Assembly (NCBI GenBank): GCA_963816535.1
Contig: CAWFKW010000003.1
Coordinates: 186,001-250,000, forward strand
Origin: CAWFKW01 sp963816535
GTDB lineage: Bacteria; Bacteroidota; Ignavibacteria; Tepidaquicellales; OLB5
Direction of reading: 5' to 3'
DNA length: 64,000 nt
This document shows, in pieces, positions 41,807 through 50,940 of the stretch; position 1 is the stretch's first letter, and each line of letters opens with the position of its first letter. Under the pieces are notes generated by a model. That model did no database searches, was not told where the DNA came from, and worked only from the letters and a program-made list of their open reading frames with translations. Made by a program: the position numbers and the translations under genes.

Positions 41807-43915
41807 ATTAACGCCAGGTTAGAAAAGAACATCCCCGTTGAGGGAAGCGTTTTCGAGATAAAGGCTTCGGAATATGATGCGGCGCTTTTAAAGCTCGCTC
41901 AAATGGATAATCCGGACCTGAAATCGTATCTCGGGATGATATGCGAATCATCGTCTAGAACGCTCAATGTGAAGCGCGTGAGCGTTTGGTTTTACGATGA
42001 TCATAACGAAGCAATAGACTGCGTAGCCGAATTTCACGATCCTTCCGAAAAAAACCTGCACATAAAGCGCCTGGAATCATTGGGTCTTTCAAAATATTTC
42101 AGATCGTCAAAGAACCTGAGGACAATTTCAGCTTACGAAGCGGTAAATGATCCGCAGACTTATGAATTAGCGGAATCTTATTTAAAACCCCTTGGAATAA
42201 ACTCTATGATGGATGCTCCGATATGGCTTCGCGGCGATATTGCGGGAATCATATGTTTTGAACATACGGGAGAACCCAGAGCATGGGAAACGGAGGCGCA
42301 GGAATTTGCCGGGGCCGTAGCGGAACTCATTTCCCGTGCAATTGAAGCAGATAAGTCTAAAGAAAAAGAAGCGGTATATAAAGAAAGCAAGCGTTTCCTT
42401 TCCACGCTGATTAGCAACCTTCCGGGGTATGTTTACAGGTGCAGCTCGCACGATAACAGGTGGTTTGTTGAATTTGCCAGCGAAGGCATTTACGAGCTGA
42501 CAGGTTATAGGGCTGAGGAAATACTCAAAGATTCGCATAAATACAGCTCGCTTGTTCATGAGGATGACAAGAACGCGCAGGCTAACGTAGTGCTTGAAGC
42601 TCTGAAAAACCATAAGCCTTACCAGATAACCTATCGAATCATTACGGCAAACGGCATACAGAAATGGGTTTGGGAACAGGGCCGCGGAGTATATTCGGCT
42701 GAAGGGCGGCTGGTTGCGACTGAAGGATTTATAACCGATATCACTGAAAAGAAACAGGTCGAAGACGAACTTCGGAAGCGCAACAATGAACTTTCCACTC
42801 TCAACAGGGTCGGCCATGCGCTGAACAAACTGGCCCAGCCAAACGAAATAATGAACACAATTCTTTCAACAATCGGCAGCCTTTTTGACGCAGGCAACAT
42901 CTATGTTGCGCTTTACGACGAAGAAAAACGTTTAATAACTTACCCCCTCTATGTTTCAGACGGAATAGCCGAGCAGAAACCGGCGCGGCCTTTTGGCAAG
43001 GGGATTGCCGAATATGTCATAACAAACAGAATGCCCTTGCTGATCAACTCGAATATTGAAACAGTATTGACGGAACTTGGCATTGAATCTGCATTCACAA
43101 GATCAAAGTCGCTTATGTCGGCGCCCATGCTGGCCGGAGACAGGGCCCTTGGAGCGGTTACTATTCAGGATTACCATAATGAATTCAAGTACTCAGAATC
43201 GCAGATAGAAATTCTCTCTACCATCGCGTCGCAGGCAAGCATAGCTTTGCAGAACGCAAGCCTGTATAATGAGGTCAAAAAATCTCTGACCGAAAAAGAA
43301 ATACTTCTGCAGGAAGTCCATCACCGCGTGAAAAATAACCTGCAGATCATGTCAAGTCTGGTGAAGCTTCAGTCACATCACATAAAAGACGAGAAAACGC
43401 TTGAGATACTTAAAGAGAGTGAGAACCGGATACGTTCGATGGCAATTGTGCATAATAAGCTATACAATACCAAGGACTACGAAAATATCGATTTTGGCGA
43501 TTACGTAAAAAGCCTCACTGAGAGTTTCTACACTACGTATGGCATGAGGCTCAATAAGATCGCATTCGACATTAATATTAAGAACATCATCCTGAACATT
43601 GATACGGCTATTCCGTGCGGACTTATCATTAACGAGCTCGTTTCTAATTCAATAAAGTACGCTTACCCTGACCAGCGGCAGGGAATAATTACAATCTCAA
43701 TGGGCTTTAGCGAGAACGGCTTATACTCGCTCGAAGTAAGGGATAACGGAATTGGGCTGCCGCAGGGATTTGACGCAAAAACTTCGAAGACGCTGGGAAT
43801 CGAGCTTGTTACTTTGCTTACAAACCAGTTGAACGGAAAGCTTGAAATACAAAGCGGAAATGGCGTCAGCTTCAAAATTGTATTTGAGGAATCCGTCTAT
43901 AAAAACAGGCATTAG
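41807..43915 (+). CDS. GAF-PAS-GAF sensor histidine kinase (HisKA_2 type), probable AUU start
   Basis: The domains in order are GAF (about 1-165, ALLKLAQMDNPDLKSYLGMI, LNVKRVSVWFYDD), PAS with PAC (about 190-310, EFASEGIYELTGYRAEEIL), a second GAF (about 325-470), and HisKA_2 dimerisation with phosphoacceptor His in LLQEVHHRVKNNLQIMSSLV. A HATPase follows (INELVSNSIKYAYP, VRDNGIGLPQGF). Such orphan cytoplasmic kinases signal to a partner response regulator; none lies nearby. ATG 41903 would cut off the first helix of GAF1 and has no ribosome site. The 32 codons upstream read as normal GAF sequence and lead back to ATT behind AGGAGG. Confidence 0.85.
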   Translation: MNARLEKNIPVEGSVFEIKASEYDAALLKLAQMDNPDLKSYLGMICESSSRTLNVKRVSVWFYDDHNEAIDCVAEFHDPSEKNLHIKRLESLGLSKYFRSSKNLRTISAYEAVNDPQTYELAESYLKPLGINSMMDAPIWLRGDIAGIICFEHTGEPRAWETEAQEFAGAVAELISRAIEADKSKEKEAVYKESKRFLSTLISNLPGYVYRCSSHDNRWFVEFASEGIYELTGYRAEEILKDSHKYSSLVHEDDKNAQANVVLEALKNHKPYQITYRIITANGIQKWVWEQGRGVYSAEGRLVATEGFITDITEKKQVEDELRKRNNELSTLNRVGHALNKLAQPNEIMNTILSTIGSLFDAGNIYVALYDEEKRLITYPLYVSDGIAEQKPARPFGKGIAEYVITNRMPLLINSNIETVLTELGIESAFTRSKSLMSAPMLAGDRALGAVTIQDYHNEFKYSESQIEILSTIASQASIALQNASLYNEVKKSLTEKEILLQEVHHRVKNNLQIMSSLVKLQSHHIKDEKTLEILKESENRIRSMAIVHNKLYNTKDYENIDFGDYVKSLTESFYTTYGMRLNKIAFDINIKNIILNIDTAIPCGLIINELVSNSIKYAYPDQRQGIITISMGFSENGLYSLEVRDNGIGLPQGFDAKTSKTLGIELVTLLTNQLNGKLEIQSGNGVSFKIVFEESVYKNRH

Positions 43916-43920
43916 CCCGG

Positions 43921-44340
43921 TTATTCACCGATAATTTTAACCAACACTCTTTTCCTTCTCCTCCCGTCAAATTCTCCGTAAAAGATCTGCTCCCAGGGCC
44001 CGAAATCCAGCTTTCCGGCGCTTACGGCAACCACAACTTCTCTTCCCATAATGCTCCGTTTCAAATGCGCGTCTGCGTTATCCTCGCCTGAGTCGTTATG
44101 GCGGTACCTGGAATATGGTTTTTCAGGCGCAAGCCCCTGCAGCCATTCCTCAAAATCACTATGAAGTCCGCGTTCATCATCGTTAATGAAAACGCTTGCC
44201 GTAATGTGCATGGCATTGCAAAGAAGTATGCCCTCTTTGATTCCGCTTTCATGAAGACACTCTTCGACTGTCCGGGTAATATTAAAGTACTCACGTCTTT
44301 TAGTTGCGTTAAACCAAAGTTCTTTTCTGAACGATTTCAT
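43921..44340 (-). CDS. YjbQ/UPF0047 family protein (secondary thiamine-phosphate synthase type)
   Basis: From the ATG at 44340 the 139-residue protein shows the family blocks NAMHITASVFINDDERGLHS, RHNDSGEDNADAHLKRSIMG and KLDFGPWEQIFYGEFDGRRR. Conserved His and Asp residues form the putative active site. YjbQ proteins can show weak thiamine-phosphate synthase activity in genetic tests, but their physiological role is unsettled. It is not linked to the thi operon of this window. It converges on the kinase gene with a 5-nt gap and diverges from the NDH-2 gene. Confidence 0.88.
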   Translation of the reverse strand: MKSFRKELWFNATKRREYFNITRTVEECLHESGIKEGILLCNAMHITASVFINDDERGLHSDFEEWLQGLAPEKPYSRYRHNDSGEDNADAHLKRSIMGREVVVAVSAGKLDFGPWEQIFYGEFDGRRRKRVLVKIIGE

Positions 44341-44408
44341 ATTTTGCCCTATTTTAAATATATTTGTAATTAAATTAATCAAATATTCTCAAACTTTATA
44401 TTCGCTAA

Positions 44409-45644
44409 TTGTCCGGTTCAATAAAAAAGAGTCTAGTGGTATTAGGAAGCGGGTTTGGCGCATTCAGCGTTCTGAAAGAAATTGATACGGCTATTTACGA
44501 TGTTAAAGTGGTCAGCCCCAGAAATCATTTTTTGTTTACTCCCCTTCTGGCCAGCACAACGGTCGGCACAATAGAATTCCGAAGTATTATTGAGCCTATC
44601 AGAAATATCAGGGATATTCATTTCTTCCAGGCTCATTGTCTATCGATAGATAAACCGAACAATAAAATACTCTGCGAGGATACCGACACAAAAACAAAAT
44701 TTGAACTTCAATATGATTTATTGGTTGTCGCAATAGGCGAAATTACTAACACGTATAATATCGAAGGAGTCAGGGAACATGCTTATTTTCTAAGAGAGGT
44801 GGCAGATGCAAGGAAGATAAGGATCAAAGTGATAGATTGTTTTGAAAACGCTTCTATCCCCGGGATCAGCGAAGAACAAAAGAATGAATTTTTGACCTTT
44901 GTAGTATGCGGCGGCGGCCCCACCGGCGTTGAATTCGCCGCTGAGCTCCATGATTTTATTGCCGAAGACGTGAAAAGAAAATACCCTGAACTGGAAGCCT
45001 CAATAAAACTTATCCTCGTAGAAGCCGGCGATAAGCTGCTCAATTCGTTTGATGCAAAACTTAGCGCATACACTTTAAGGATATTTAAGAGGCAGAATAT
45101 AGATGTTAGAACCAAATCATACATAACAAGAGTTACCGGGGAAGAAATTATCTTAAATGACGGTTTAAGTCTGAGATACGGGCTGCTTGTCTGGGCTACC
45201 GGAAATACAGCCACCGATCTGGTAAAGAGTAGCGGACTTGATATCAGCGGCCATAATAAGATAAAAGTCGACGGTTACCTTAAAGTAAACGGCGAAGGAA
45301 ATATCTACTCATTGGGGGATTGCGCTGAATACGGGCCATCGCCATTCCCGGTGACGGCCCAGGTCGCTCAGCAGCAGGGCAGATACCTGGGCAAAGCGCT
45401 GAACAAAATAGCCCGGAACAAAACAACCAAGCCGTTTAAGTTCAGGGATTTCGGGATGCTTGCGTACGTTGGCAGCCACAAAGCACTTGCAAATACGCCG
45501 CAGTTCAAAGGCAGCGGGTTTTCAACGTGGCTATTCTGGAGAAGCGTTTATATAACCAAGCTTGTGAGTACAAAAAACAAGGTGCTTGTGTTGTTCGATT
45601 GGTTTAAGAATTTCCTGTTCGGAAGAGATGTAAGTAATTTTTGA
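44409..45644 (+). CDS. ndh: Type II NADH dehydrogenase (NDH-2)
   Basis: This flavoprotein of about 411 aa has the FAD-binding fold SLVVLGSGFGAFSVLKEI, an NAD-binding fold FVVCGGGPTGVEFAAELHDF, the quinone-side motif NIYSLGDCAEYG, VTAQVAQQQGRYLGKALN, and the C-terminal amphipathic membrane anchor (STWLFWRSVYITKLVSTKNK). It passes electrons from NADH to quinone without pumping protons. Translation probably begins at a TTG codon, since no ATG lies near the conserved fold. It shares a short divergent upstream region with the YjbQ gene. Confidence 0.9.
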   Translation: MSGSIKKSLVVLGSGFGAFSVLKEIDTAIYDVKVVSPRNHFLFTPLLASTTVGTIEFRSIIEPIRNIRDIHFFQAHCLSIDKPNNKILCEDTDTKTKFELQYDLLVVAIGEITNTYNIEGVREHAYFLREVADARKIRIKVIDCFENASIPGISEEQKNEFLTFVVCGGGPTGVEFAAELHDFIAEDVKRKYPELEASIKLILVEAGDKLLNSFDAKLSAYTLRIFKRQNIDVRTKSYITRVTGEEIILNDGLSLRYGLLVWATGNTATDLVKSSGLDISGHNKIKVDGYLKVNGEGNIYSLGDCAEYGPSPFPVTAQVAQQQGRYLGKALNKIARNKTTKPFKFRDFGMLAYVGSHKALANTPQFKGSGFSTWLFWRSVYITKLVSTKNKVLVLFDWFKNFLFGRDVSNF

Positions 45645-45654
45645 AGCGCTTCAA

Positions 45655-47040
45655 TCATTCCGGCTCAAAGAGCCTGAGAGTATCTTCTTCGTGGTCGTCA
45701 TCCGCTCTCTCAATAAGGTTAGAGGGGAGAGCTTTGGTTGAATTTGCGCCAAGCTGTTTTATGTTTTCGGCGCGCCGAATAAGGTTTCCACTCCCTTCAT
45801 ACAGTTTTTTCATGGCATCAGAGTAGCTTTCTTTTGTCAGATCGATCTTCCTGCCAATACTGACAAGGTCTTCAACAAACCCCACAAATTTATCATATAA
45901 GGCTCCGCTCTGGCGGGCAATTTCAAGCGCGTTCCTGTTCTGTTTTTCCTGTTTCCAGATGCTGGCAATTGTTCTCAGCGTTGCAAGCAATGTGGATGGG
46001 CTGACAATAACTATATTTCTGTCCAGCGCGTCGTTGAATATATTAGGTTGGTTCTGCACGGCAAGCGCGAAAGCAGGTTCAATCGGGATGAACATCAAAA
46101 CAAAATCCAGACTTTCAAGCCCGTAAACATTTTGATATTCTTTCGGGCTTAACTCTTTCAAATGCTTTTTGACCGAATTAACATGCGCCGCCAGCGCCGC
46201 TTTTCTCGTTTCATCATTATCTGCAGAGCTAAAAGCTTCATATGCCGTTAAAGATACTTTGGAATCGATGATAATGCTCTTGTTATCGGGGAGATTTATT
46301 ATCACGTCCGGCCTTAGCCTTGCTCCTTCTTCGTTTTTAATAGTCTCCTGAATAACAAATTCCCTGCCTTTTTCCAATCCTGATTTTTCGAGAATGCTTT
46401 CCAGTATGAATTCGCCCCATGAGCCCTGCAGCTTGGTATCGCCTTTCAGCGCCTTAGTCAGGTTGCTCGCGTCTTCGCTCATCTGCTTATTGAGCTCCTG
46501 CAGGTTCTTAAGCTGTTCGCCAAGCGCCGCGCGCTGCTTATTATCGCTTATGTAAACTTCATTAACTTTATTTTCGAATTCAGTTATCTTTTGTCTGAGC
46601 GGGTCCAGAATAGCGCCGATGTTTTCCTTGTTTTGTTCGGTAAACTTCCTGCTCTTGTCGTCAAGAATTTTATTGGCGAGGTTTTCAAATTCAGCGGAGA
46701 ATCGTTTCTGAAGTTCTGCAATTTCTGTTTTCTGGTCTTCAAGTCTCTTCTCAAGGCCAGAACTTTCGGCTTTGACTTTTGCCAGTTCGCCGTTTAGGCC
46801 AACCGTTTTGGCCCGTTCCTGCTCCAACTCCTTTTTAGTTTCATCCAGAGATGAACCAATGATCAAGCTTCTTTCATCAGATTTTCCCTTTTCAACAGTG
46901 AGAAAGCTGAGATTTGATTTCAAGCCTTCATAATCATCTGCCGAAACAGTTTCGGCTCTCTGAAATTTGTATTTTGCTATAAAATAGCCGGCTGAAACGC
47001 CAACCAATATGCCAATTATAAGAAAAATTATATCCATCAT
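45655..47040 (-). CDS. rmuC: RmuC-family protein
   Basis: An N-terminal membrane helix (DIIFLIIGILVGVSAGYFIA) and a long coiled coil (about 30-190) precede the RmuC nuclease-like domain: KLQGSWGEFILESILEKSGL, INLPDNKSIIIDSKVSLTAY, FVLMFIPIEPAFALAV and IVSPSTLLATLRTIASIWKQ. RmuC limits inverted-repeat recombination; that link is of interest given the many palindromes here. Its start overlaps the TPR gene upstream (ATGA), and it is the last gene of yqeY-TPR-rmuC. Confidence 0.92.
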   Translation of the reverse strand: MMDIIFLIIGILVGVSAGYFIAKYKFQRAETVSADDYEGLKSNLSFLTVEKGKSDERSLIIGSSLDETKKELEQERAKTVGLNGELAKVKAESSGLEKRLEDQKTEIAELQKRFSAEFENLANKILDDKSRKFTEQNKENIGAILDPLRQKITEFENKVNEVYISDNKQRAALGEQLKNLQELNKQMSEDASNLTKALKGDTKLQGSWGEFILESILEKSGLEKGREFVIQETIKNEEGARLRPDVIINLPDNKSIIIDSKVSLTAYEAFSSADNDETRKAALAAHVNSVKKHLKELSPKEYQNVYGLESLDFVLMFIPIEPAFALAVQNQPNIFNDALDRNIVIVSPSTLLATLRTIASIWKQEKQNRNALEIARQSGALYDKFVGFVEDLVSIGRKIDLTKESYSDAMKKLYEGSGNLIRRAENIKQLGANSTKALPSNLIERADDDHEEDTLRLFEPE

Positions 47041-47867
47041 TTACTCTTTTTTTGTTTTGCTTCGTCCAGGTATTTCTTCACTAAGGGCTCAAGAGTCGGC
47101 TGAATCTTTATACCGGCTTCAATATCTTTTATTGACTTATCATAATCGCCCAAATAAAGGTAAGCTATACCCCTTCTGCAAAACGCTTCTGCATTGTTCT
47201 TATCTATGTTTAAAACCCGGTTGTAGTCGGCTATCGCCTCTTTGTATTTTCCCATTTCACGAAATATAGCGCCGCGCGAATTCAGCGCGTTTGTATTATT
47301 CGGCGCCAGCTCCACCGCCTTATTTTCATCGTCAACAGCTTTGAGCGTGTCTCCGGTAAAGAATCTCATAGCGCCCCTGTTTCTGTAAGCCTCCGCGTTA
47401 TCCGGCTCAATTTCGATCGCCTTATCGATAAGACTGAACGCATCATCGTATTTTGAATCCGAAAACTCAAGCGAAGAAAGCGCGATCATCGAAGTACAGT
47501 CTGCCGGGTTCAATTCAAGCGCTTTATGGTAATCAGCCGATGCTTCATCAAATTTCTGTAAAAGCACATTTAACGCTCCCCTGCCCGAATATGCCCTGAA
47601 ATCCTTAGGATCCATTTCTATAGCCTTGTTGAAATCGAACAGCGCGTCATCTGTATTCCTGAGAAGAAGTAAAACGTTTCCGCGCTGCACATATCCTTTT
47701 GAACTGTCGGGGGACGCCTTTACATAGTCGTTGAAATACCCAAGCGCCTCTTTTAACGAATTCCTTCCGAAAGCGCCCTGTCCCCTATCAAACAGTTCTT
47801 CGGCATTCTGCGCATAAGAAGCAGCGCTAAGAACCAATAATATCAGTATTACTAAAGTTTTATACAA
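47037..47867 (-). CDS. Exported TPR-repeat protein
   Basis: A signal peptide (LVILILLVLSAASYAQ) precedes about seven tetratricopeptide repeats, for example AFGRNSLKEALGYFNDYVKA, DALFDFNKAIEMDPKDFRAY, EAIADYNRVLNIDKNNAEAF and GDYDKSIKDIEAGIKIQP. It is a periplasmic scaffold; partners are unknown. It is located between yqeY (1-nt gap) and rmuC (4-nt overlap). Confidence 0.85.
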   Translation of the reverse strand: MYKTLVILILLVLSAASYAQNAEELFDRGQGAFGRNSLKEALGYFNDYVKASPDSSKGYVQRGNVLLLLRNTDDALFDFNKAIEMDPKDFRAYSGRGALNVLLQKFDEASADYHKALELNPADCTSMIALSSLEFSDSKYDDAFSLIDKAIEIEPDNAEAYRNRGAMRFFTGDTLKAVDDENKAVELAPNNTNALNSRGAIFREMGKYKEAIADYNRVLNIDKNNAEAFCRRGIAYLYLGDYDKSIKDIEAGIKIQPTLEPLVKKYLDEAKQKKSK

Positions 47868-47868
47868 T

Positions 47869-48282
47869 TCACGAAGTTTTTGATTTTACAATTTCACTGA
47901 CGGTTCTGCCGTCGTACTTGCCGGAATAATTTTCCTTAAAATAAGGCATAATATCTTTCATCCCCTTGCCATCTGCAACAAGATCAGCGACTATTTTTTC
48001 AATTTCTTCCTTGCTTAACTGCTGCGGAAGGTAACCCTCGAGAATACCCTTTTCTGTATTCAGCTTGGTTTTTGTACTGTCCGGGATATCAAACGCAAGA
48101 GTCTCATCAATATTTTTCAGAAACTTTCTGATGATCTTCAGTTCATCTTCGGCCGCAAGCTCTTTTCCGCTTTTTGAAAGCGTAAATATCTCCGAAAAAA
48201 GAGTCGAAAGCAGGTTAGCCTTAACGGTATCTTTCGCTTTCTTGGCCTCAAACATATCCTTTCTGATGGAATCCATCAACAT
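47869..48282 (-). CDS. YqeY / GatB-YqeY domain protein
   Basis: The 137-residue all-helical protein has the YqeY pattern: SIRKDMFEAKKAKDTVKANL, FLKNIDETLAFD, EGYLPQQLSKEEIEKIVADL and GKGMKDIMPYFKENYSGKYD. The domain is shared with the tail of GatB and can bind tRNA, but the role of free-standing YqeY is not established. It is first gene of the yqeY-TPR-rmuC operon. An alternative ATG lies two codons in. Confidence 0.88.
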   Translation of the reverse strand: MLMDSIRKDMFEAKKAKDTVKANLLSTLFSEIFTLSKSGKELAAEDELKIIRKFLKNIDETLAFDIPDSTKTKLNTEKGILEGYLPQQLSKEEIEKIVADLVADGKGMKDIMPYFKENYSGKYDGRTVSEIVKSKTS

Positions 48283-48873
48283 ATATAAATTCTTCCTTTC
48301 TTACGTTTTGAATTACAAAGATAACCAATATAGAAGCAATAAGAAATGAAGAAAAAATGAGAGGAAATAAGAAGAATTGTGACTTCATTTTTAACAGTCA
48401 AAAGTATTTGTTTTTCAGGATAACCACAACGTTGAAAGGTCAATTTGACTTGTATCCTGTAGGGGCGGACCTGCGTGTCCGCCCTGTTTAATTTGAAATT
48501 CTAAAACCGTTAAAACGGTTTTGAAATTCAGGTTCATAATCAGCCCACGACTTAAGTCGTGGGCTAAAAAACAACATTTTCAACTAAACCTCTTTAGAGT
48601 GTTATAAATTGAAGTTGGAAAAATATTAAAGGCATTTATACTCAATCATGAAATCTGCGCCTCGTAAATTTCACCGTTGATGGCATTCCCAAAAATAACG
48701 CAGGGCGGACACGCAGGTCCGCCCCTACAAGGCTGCCTATTGCCTTACATAATGTTGCTTTTGGCGTCATCACAAACGGTAAACACTTAGGTGAACAAAG
48801 GAAATATAGTCAAATGGAATTGTTTAAAACTAATAATAAAATTAAATTACAGAAATTAATCAGCATAACAGGC
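48283..48873. other. Long intergenic region filled with palindromic repeats
   Basis: This gap of about 590 bp lies between divergent yqeY and dapA. Its centre (48458-48729) is a composite of palindromes. The left 170 bp are A+T-rich with no recognised feature. The right 140 bp include an in-frame extension of dapA that does not look coding. Confidence 0.6.
48458..48729. repeat. Composite element bounded by 29-bp inverted repeats
   Basis: The outer arms (48458-48486 and 48701-48729) are perfect inverted copies. Each contains GGGCGGAC-N6-GTCCGCCC, so each can also fold alone. Inside lie AAACCGTT/AACGGTTT (48504-48521) and a 24-bp perfect palindrome AGCCCACGACTTAAGT... (48542-48565). No transposase ORF is present. 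The structure resembles a REP/BIME-type or MITE-like non-autonomous element. Confidence 0.8.
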
Positions 48874-49764
48874 ATGGCTAAAATACTCGGTACCGGAACC
48901 GCTCTTGTTACCCCGTTCAAAAGAAGCGGCGTTGTAGATGAAACAGCTCTAAGAAATCTGGTGGATTGGCAGATCAAAAACAAAGTTGAATTTCTCATAT
49001 CGTGCGCCACAACGGGCGAATCAGCTACCATGACAAGGGGCGAGAGAAGAAGGGTAACCGAAATTATTCTCGAACAGGCAAACGGAAGGGTTCCCGTCGT
49101 TGCAGGCACAGGCACAAACTCGACGATAGATTCCCTTCATCTTACAAATGACGCTAAACAGGTTGGGATAGACACCGTTCTGCTTGTCGGGCCCTATTAT
49201 AACAAGCCTACACAGGAGGGTTATTTTCAGCATTTCAGGGCGATTGCGGAAGAATGCGACGTTAAGGTGGTTCTGTACAATGTGCCGGCGAGAACGGCGG
49301 GTAATATTACGGCAGAAACAACTTTGAGGCTTGCCGAAGAAGTTGAGAATGTTGTCGCAATAAAAGAAGCTTCAAACAACATGGAACAGATAATGCAGAT
49401 AATAAAACATTGCCCGCAGAAATTTTCAGTTCTTTCAGGCGAAGACTCAGTTACGCTTCCGATTATTGCCTGCGGCGGACACGGCGTAATTGCAGTCGTC
49501 TCAAATGAAACTCCGAAAGACTTCGGCGATATGGTAAGATTTGCATTGAAAGGAGATTTCAGGAAAGCGGGAGCGCTGCATTACAAACTGTTCGATCTTA
49601 TGCGGGCAAATTTCATTGAATCGAACCCTATACCTGTTAAGACCGCCCTTTCTTTGATGGGAATGATGGAAGATAACTTCAGGCTGCCTCTTACAAAAAT
49701 GGCGCCTGCAAATAAAGCAAAGCTCAAAAAGATCTTGAAAGCGCTTAAATTGATAAAAAAGTAG
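48874..49764 (+). CDS. dapA: 4-hydroxy-tetrahydrodipicolinate synthase DapA
   Basis: The ATG at 48874 begins the conserved barrel (ILGTGTALVTPFKRSGVVDE). Motifs include TTGESATMTRGERRRV, VVAGTGTNSTIDSLHLTNDA, Tyr in VVLYNVPARTAGN, the Schiff-base Lys in VVAIKEASNNMEQI, and GEDSVTLPIIACGGHGVIAV. It condenses aspartate semialdehyde with pyruvate in lysine/diaminopimelate synthesis. An in-frame ATG 60 nt upstream would add a basic non-conserved leader. A bidirectional terminator follows. Confidence 0.95.
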   Translation: MAKILGTGTALVTPFKRSGVVDETALRNLVDWQIKNKVEFLISCATTGESATMTRGERRRVTEIILEQANGRVPVVAGTGTNSTIDSLHLTNDAKQVGIDTVLLVGPYYNKPTQEGYFQHFRAIAEECDVKVVLYNVPARTAGNITAETTLRLAEEVENVVAIKEASNNMEQIMQIIKHCPQKFSVLSGEDSVTLPIIACGGHGVIAVVSNETPKDFGDMVRFALKGDFRKAGALHYKLFDLMRANFIESNPIPVKTALSLMGMMEDNFRLPLTKMAPANKAKLKKILKALKLIKK

Positions 49765-49790
49765 TATTTTGTAAATTGACAAACAAAAAT

Positions 49791-49814
49791 GCCCTGCCTC
49801 AAAAAGGGCAGGGC
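49791..49814. terminator. Bidirectional terminator between dapA and the DUF6600-type gene
   Basis: GCCCTGCC (49791-49798) pairs with GGCAGGGC (49807-49814). T-rich tracts follow on both strands (TATTTTTAT on plus, ATTTTTGTTTG on minus). It separates convergent genes. Confidence 0.85.
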
Positions 49815-49841
49815 TATTTTTATCCCGTCCCGCAGATAATA

Positions 49842-50870
49842 TTAAAATCTCTTGTGAAGCCTAATTCCCCGGCGAATTTTTCTTTTGATTATCTTCTTTA
49901 CTCGCTGCGTTCTCTTAAATTTCCCGGGATGTTCCTTATCGGCGGCTTTAAGTTTCGCTTCACGGTTTTTGAACCTCTTCAGCGGCTCATTAAACACTGA
50001 AACATCCCTTTCTCCAATGCCCGCCATAGACCTGTCGTTAACATATTTGAGCGTCCTGGATGTGATCGGAACGCCTGTCGCTTTTTCAATATCTGCGGGA
50101 TTCGGACCCGTATTAACTACCGCGTCGTTTTCTGCGTGAATGTTCAGAACGCTTTTGGAACCCGCGACAAGGTTCTTGTTTTCAGATGAAGGCACAAGGG
50201 TTGATGGTGCAATATCGTTCACGAAACTTGTCTTATTAACAAATACCCAATCAGCATCATTATACCTGTACCTGTAATTGTATTCGTTAATGCCTGTTTC
50301 AATCTGCCATTTAGCTCTTGGAGACAGGGCGCACCAGCCTACATGATTTTCTTCAACCCTCCAGATCACCCACGCCGGAGCCCACACATAACCGGGCATC
50401 CAAACCCATCCAAATCTTTGAGAATGCCACCATCTGCCATAATGATAAACCGCCCAGCCCCAGCTTTCATTTGAATACCACACCCATCCCCGTGATGTAA
50501 ATACCCACTGTCCGTCTGTATAAGGTTTCCAGTCCGTGGCTGCCCCGGACGGCTTCCAAATGAAAACCAGGTTATCTTCATCCGAATTGGAGCTGTAACT
50601 CTGCCCCTTCCCGTCGCCCATGTCCTCGTCAACTTCATCCTTAGAGATTTGTATCCACTCTCCGACAGGAGATAATAAGTCATAGAATGATTGGAACGAG
50701 ACCGCATTCAGGTATAGGTTTTCCACACTGTCAGGAGGGGCGTCCAGCGAAACATCAATATCGTTAACTTTTTGGAGGAGGCTGTCTTCTGACTGCGAAT
50801 AAATATTATCGGCTGCGAACAACCCTGACAAAAGGCCTGCCAAAAGGAAATATGCCCCAAAATTCTTCAT
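49842..50870 (-). CDS. Exported Trp/Tyr-rich DUF6600-type protein
   Basis: A signal peptide (YFLLAGLLSGLFAADNIYSQ) is followed by a region very rich in Trp and Tyr (WVFTSRGWVWYSNESWGWAV, WHSQRFGWVWMPGYVWAPAW), typical of DUF6600 envelope proteins of unknown function. The C-terminal about 40 residues are strongly basic (KRTQRVKKIIKRKIRRGIRL). The cluster of aromatic repeats suggests a carbohydrate- or membrane-facing surface. Family assignment is by pattern recognition. Confidence 0.72.
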   Translation of the reverse strand: MKNFGAYFLLAGLLSGLFAADNIYSQSEDSLLQKVNDIDVSLDAPPDSVENLYLNAVSFQSFYDLLSPVGEWIQISKDEVDEDMGDGKGQSYSSNSDEDNLVFIWKPSGAATDWKPYTDGQWVFTSRGWVWYSNESWGWAVYHYGRWWHSQRFGWVWMPGYVWAPAWVIWRVEENHVGWCALSPRAKWQIETGINEYNYRYRYNDADWVFVNKTSFVNDIAPSTLVPSSENKNLVAGSKSVLNIHAENDAVVNTGPNPADIEKATGVPITSRTLKYVNDRSMAGIGERDVSVFNEPLKRFKNREAKLKAADKEHPGKFKRTQRVKKIIKRKIRRGIRLHKRF

Positions 50871-50940
50871 TTATGCTAAAATTGTAAAATTCAAATTATT
50901 ATTCGGCTCATAAAGTTTGACATGCATTGAATGAAAAGGT

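Noticed and set aside
42182..42817. 211-codon minus-strand ORF inside the histidine kinase gene
   Set aside because: It is the shadow of the GAF/PAS coding region; composition is unlike a protein and there is no ribosome site.
45641..45654. TTGAAGCGCTTCAA palindrome between ndh and rmuC as terminator
   Set aside because: It has no loop and no T-tract, and it overlaps the ndh stop codon; it is probably chance.
48731..48800. Transposase remnant next to the inverted-repeat element
   Set aside because: No frame shows a recognisable transposase motif.
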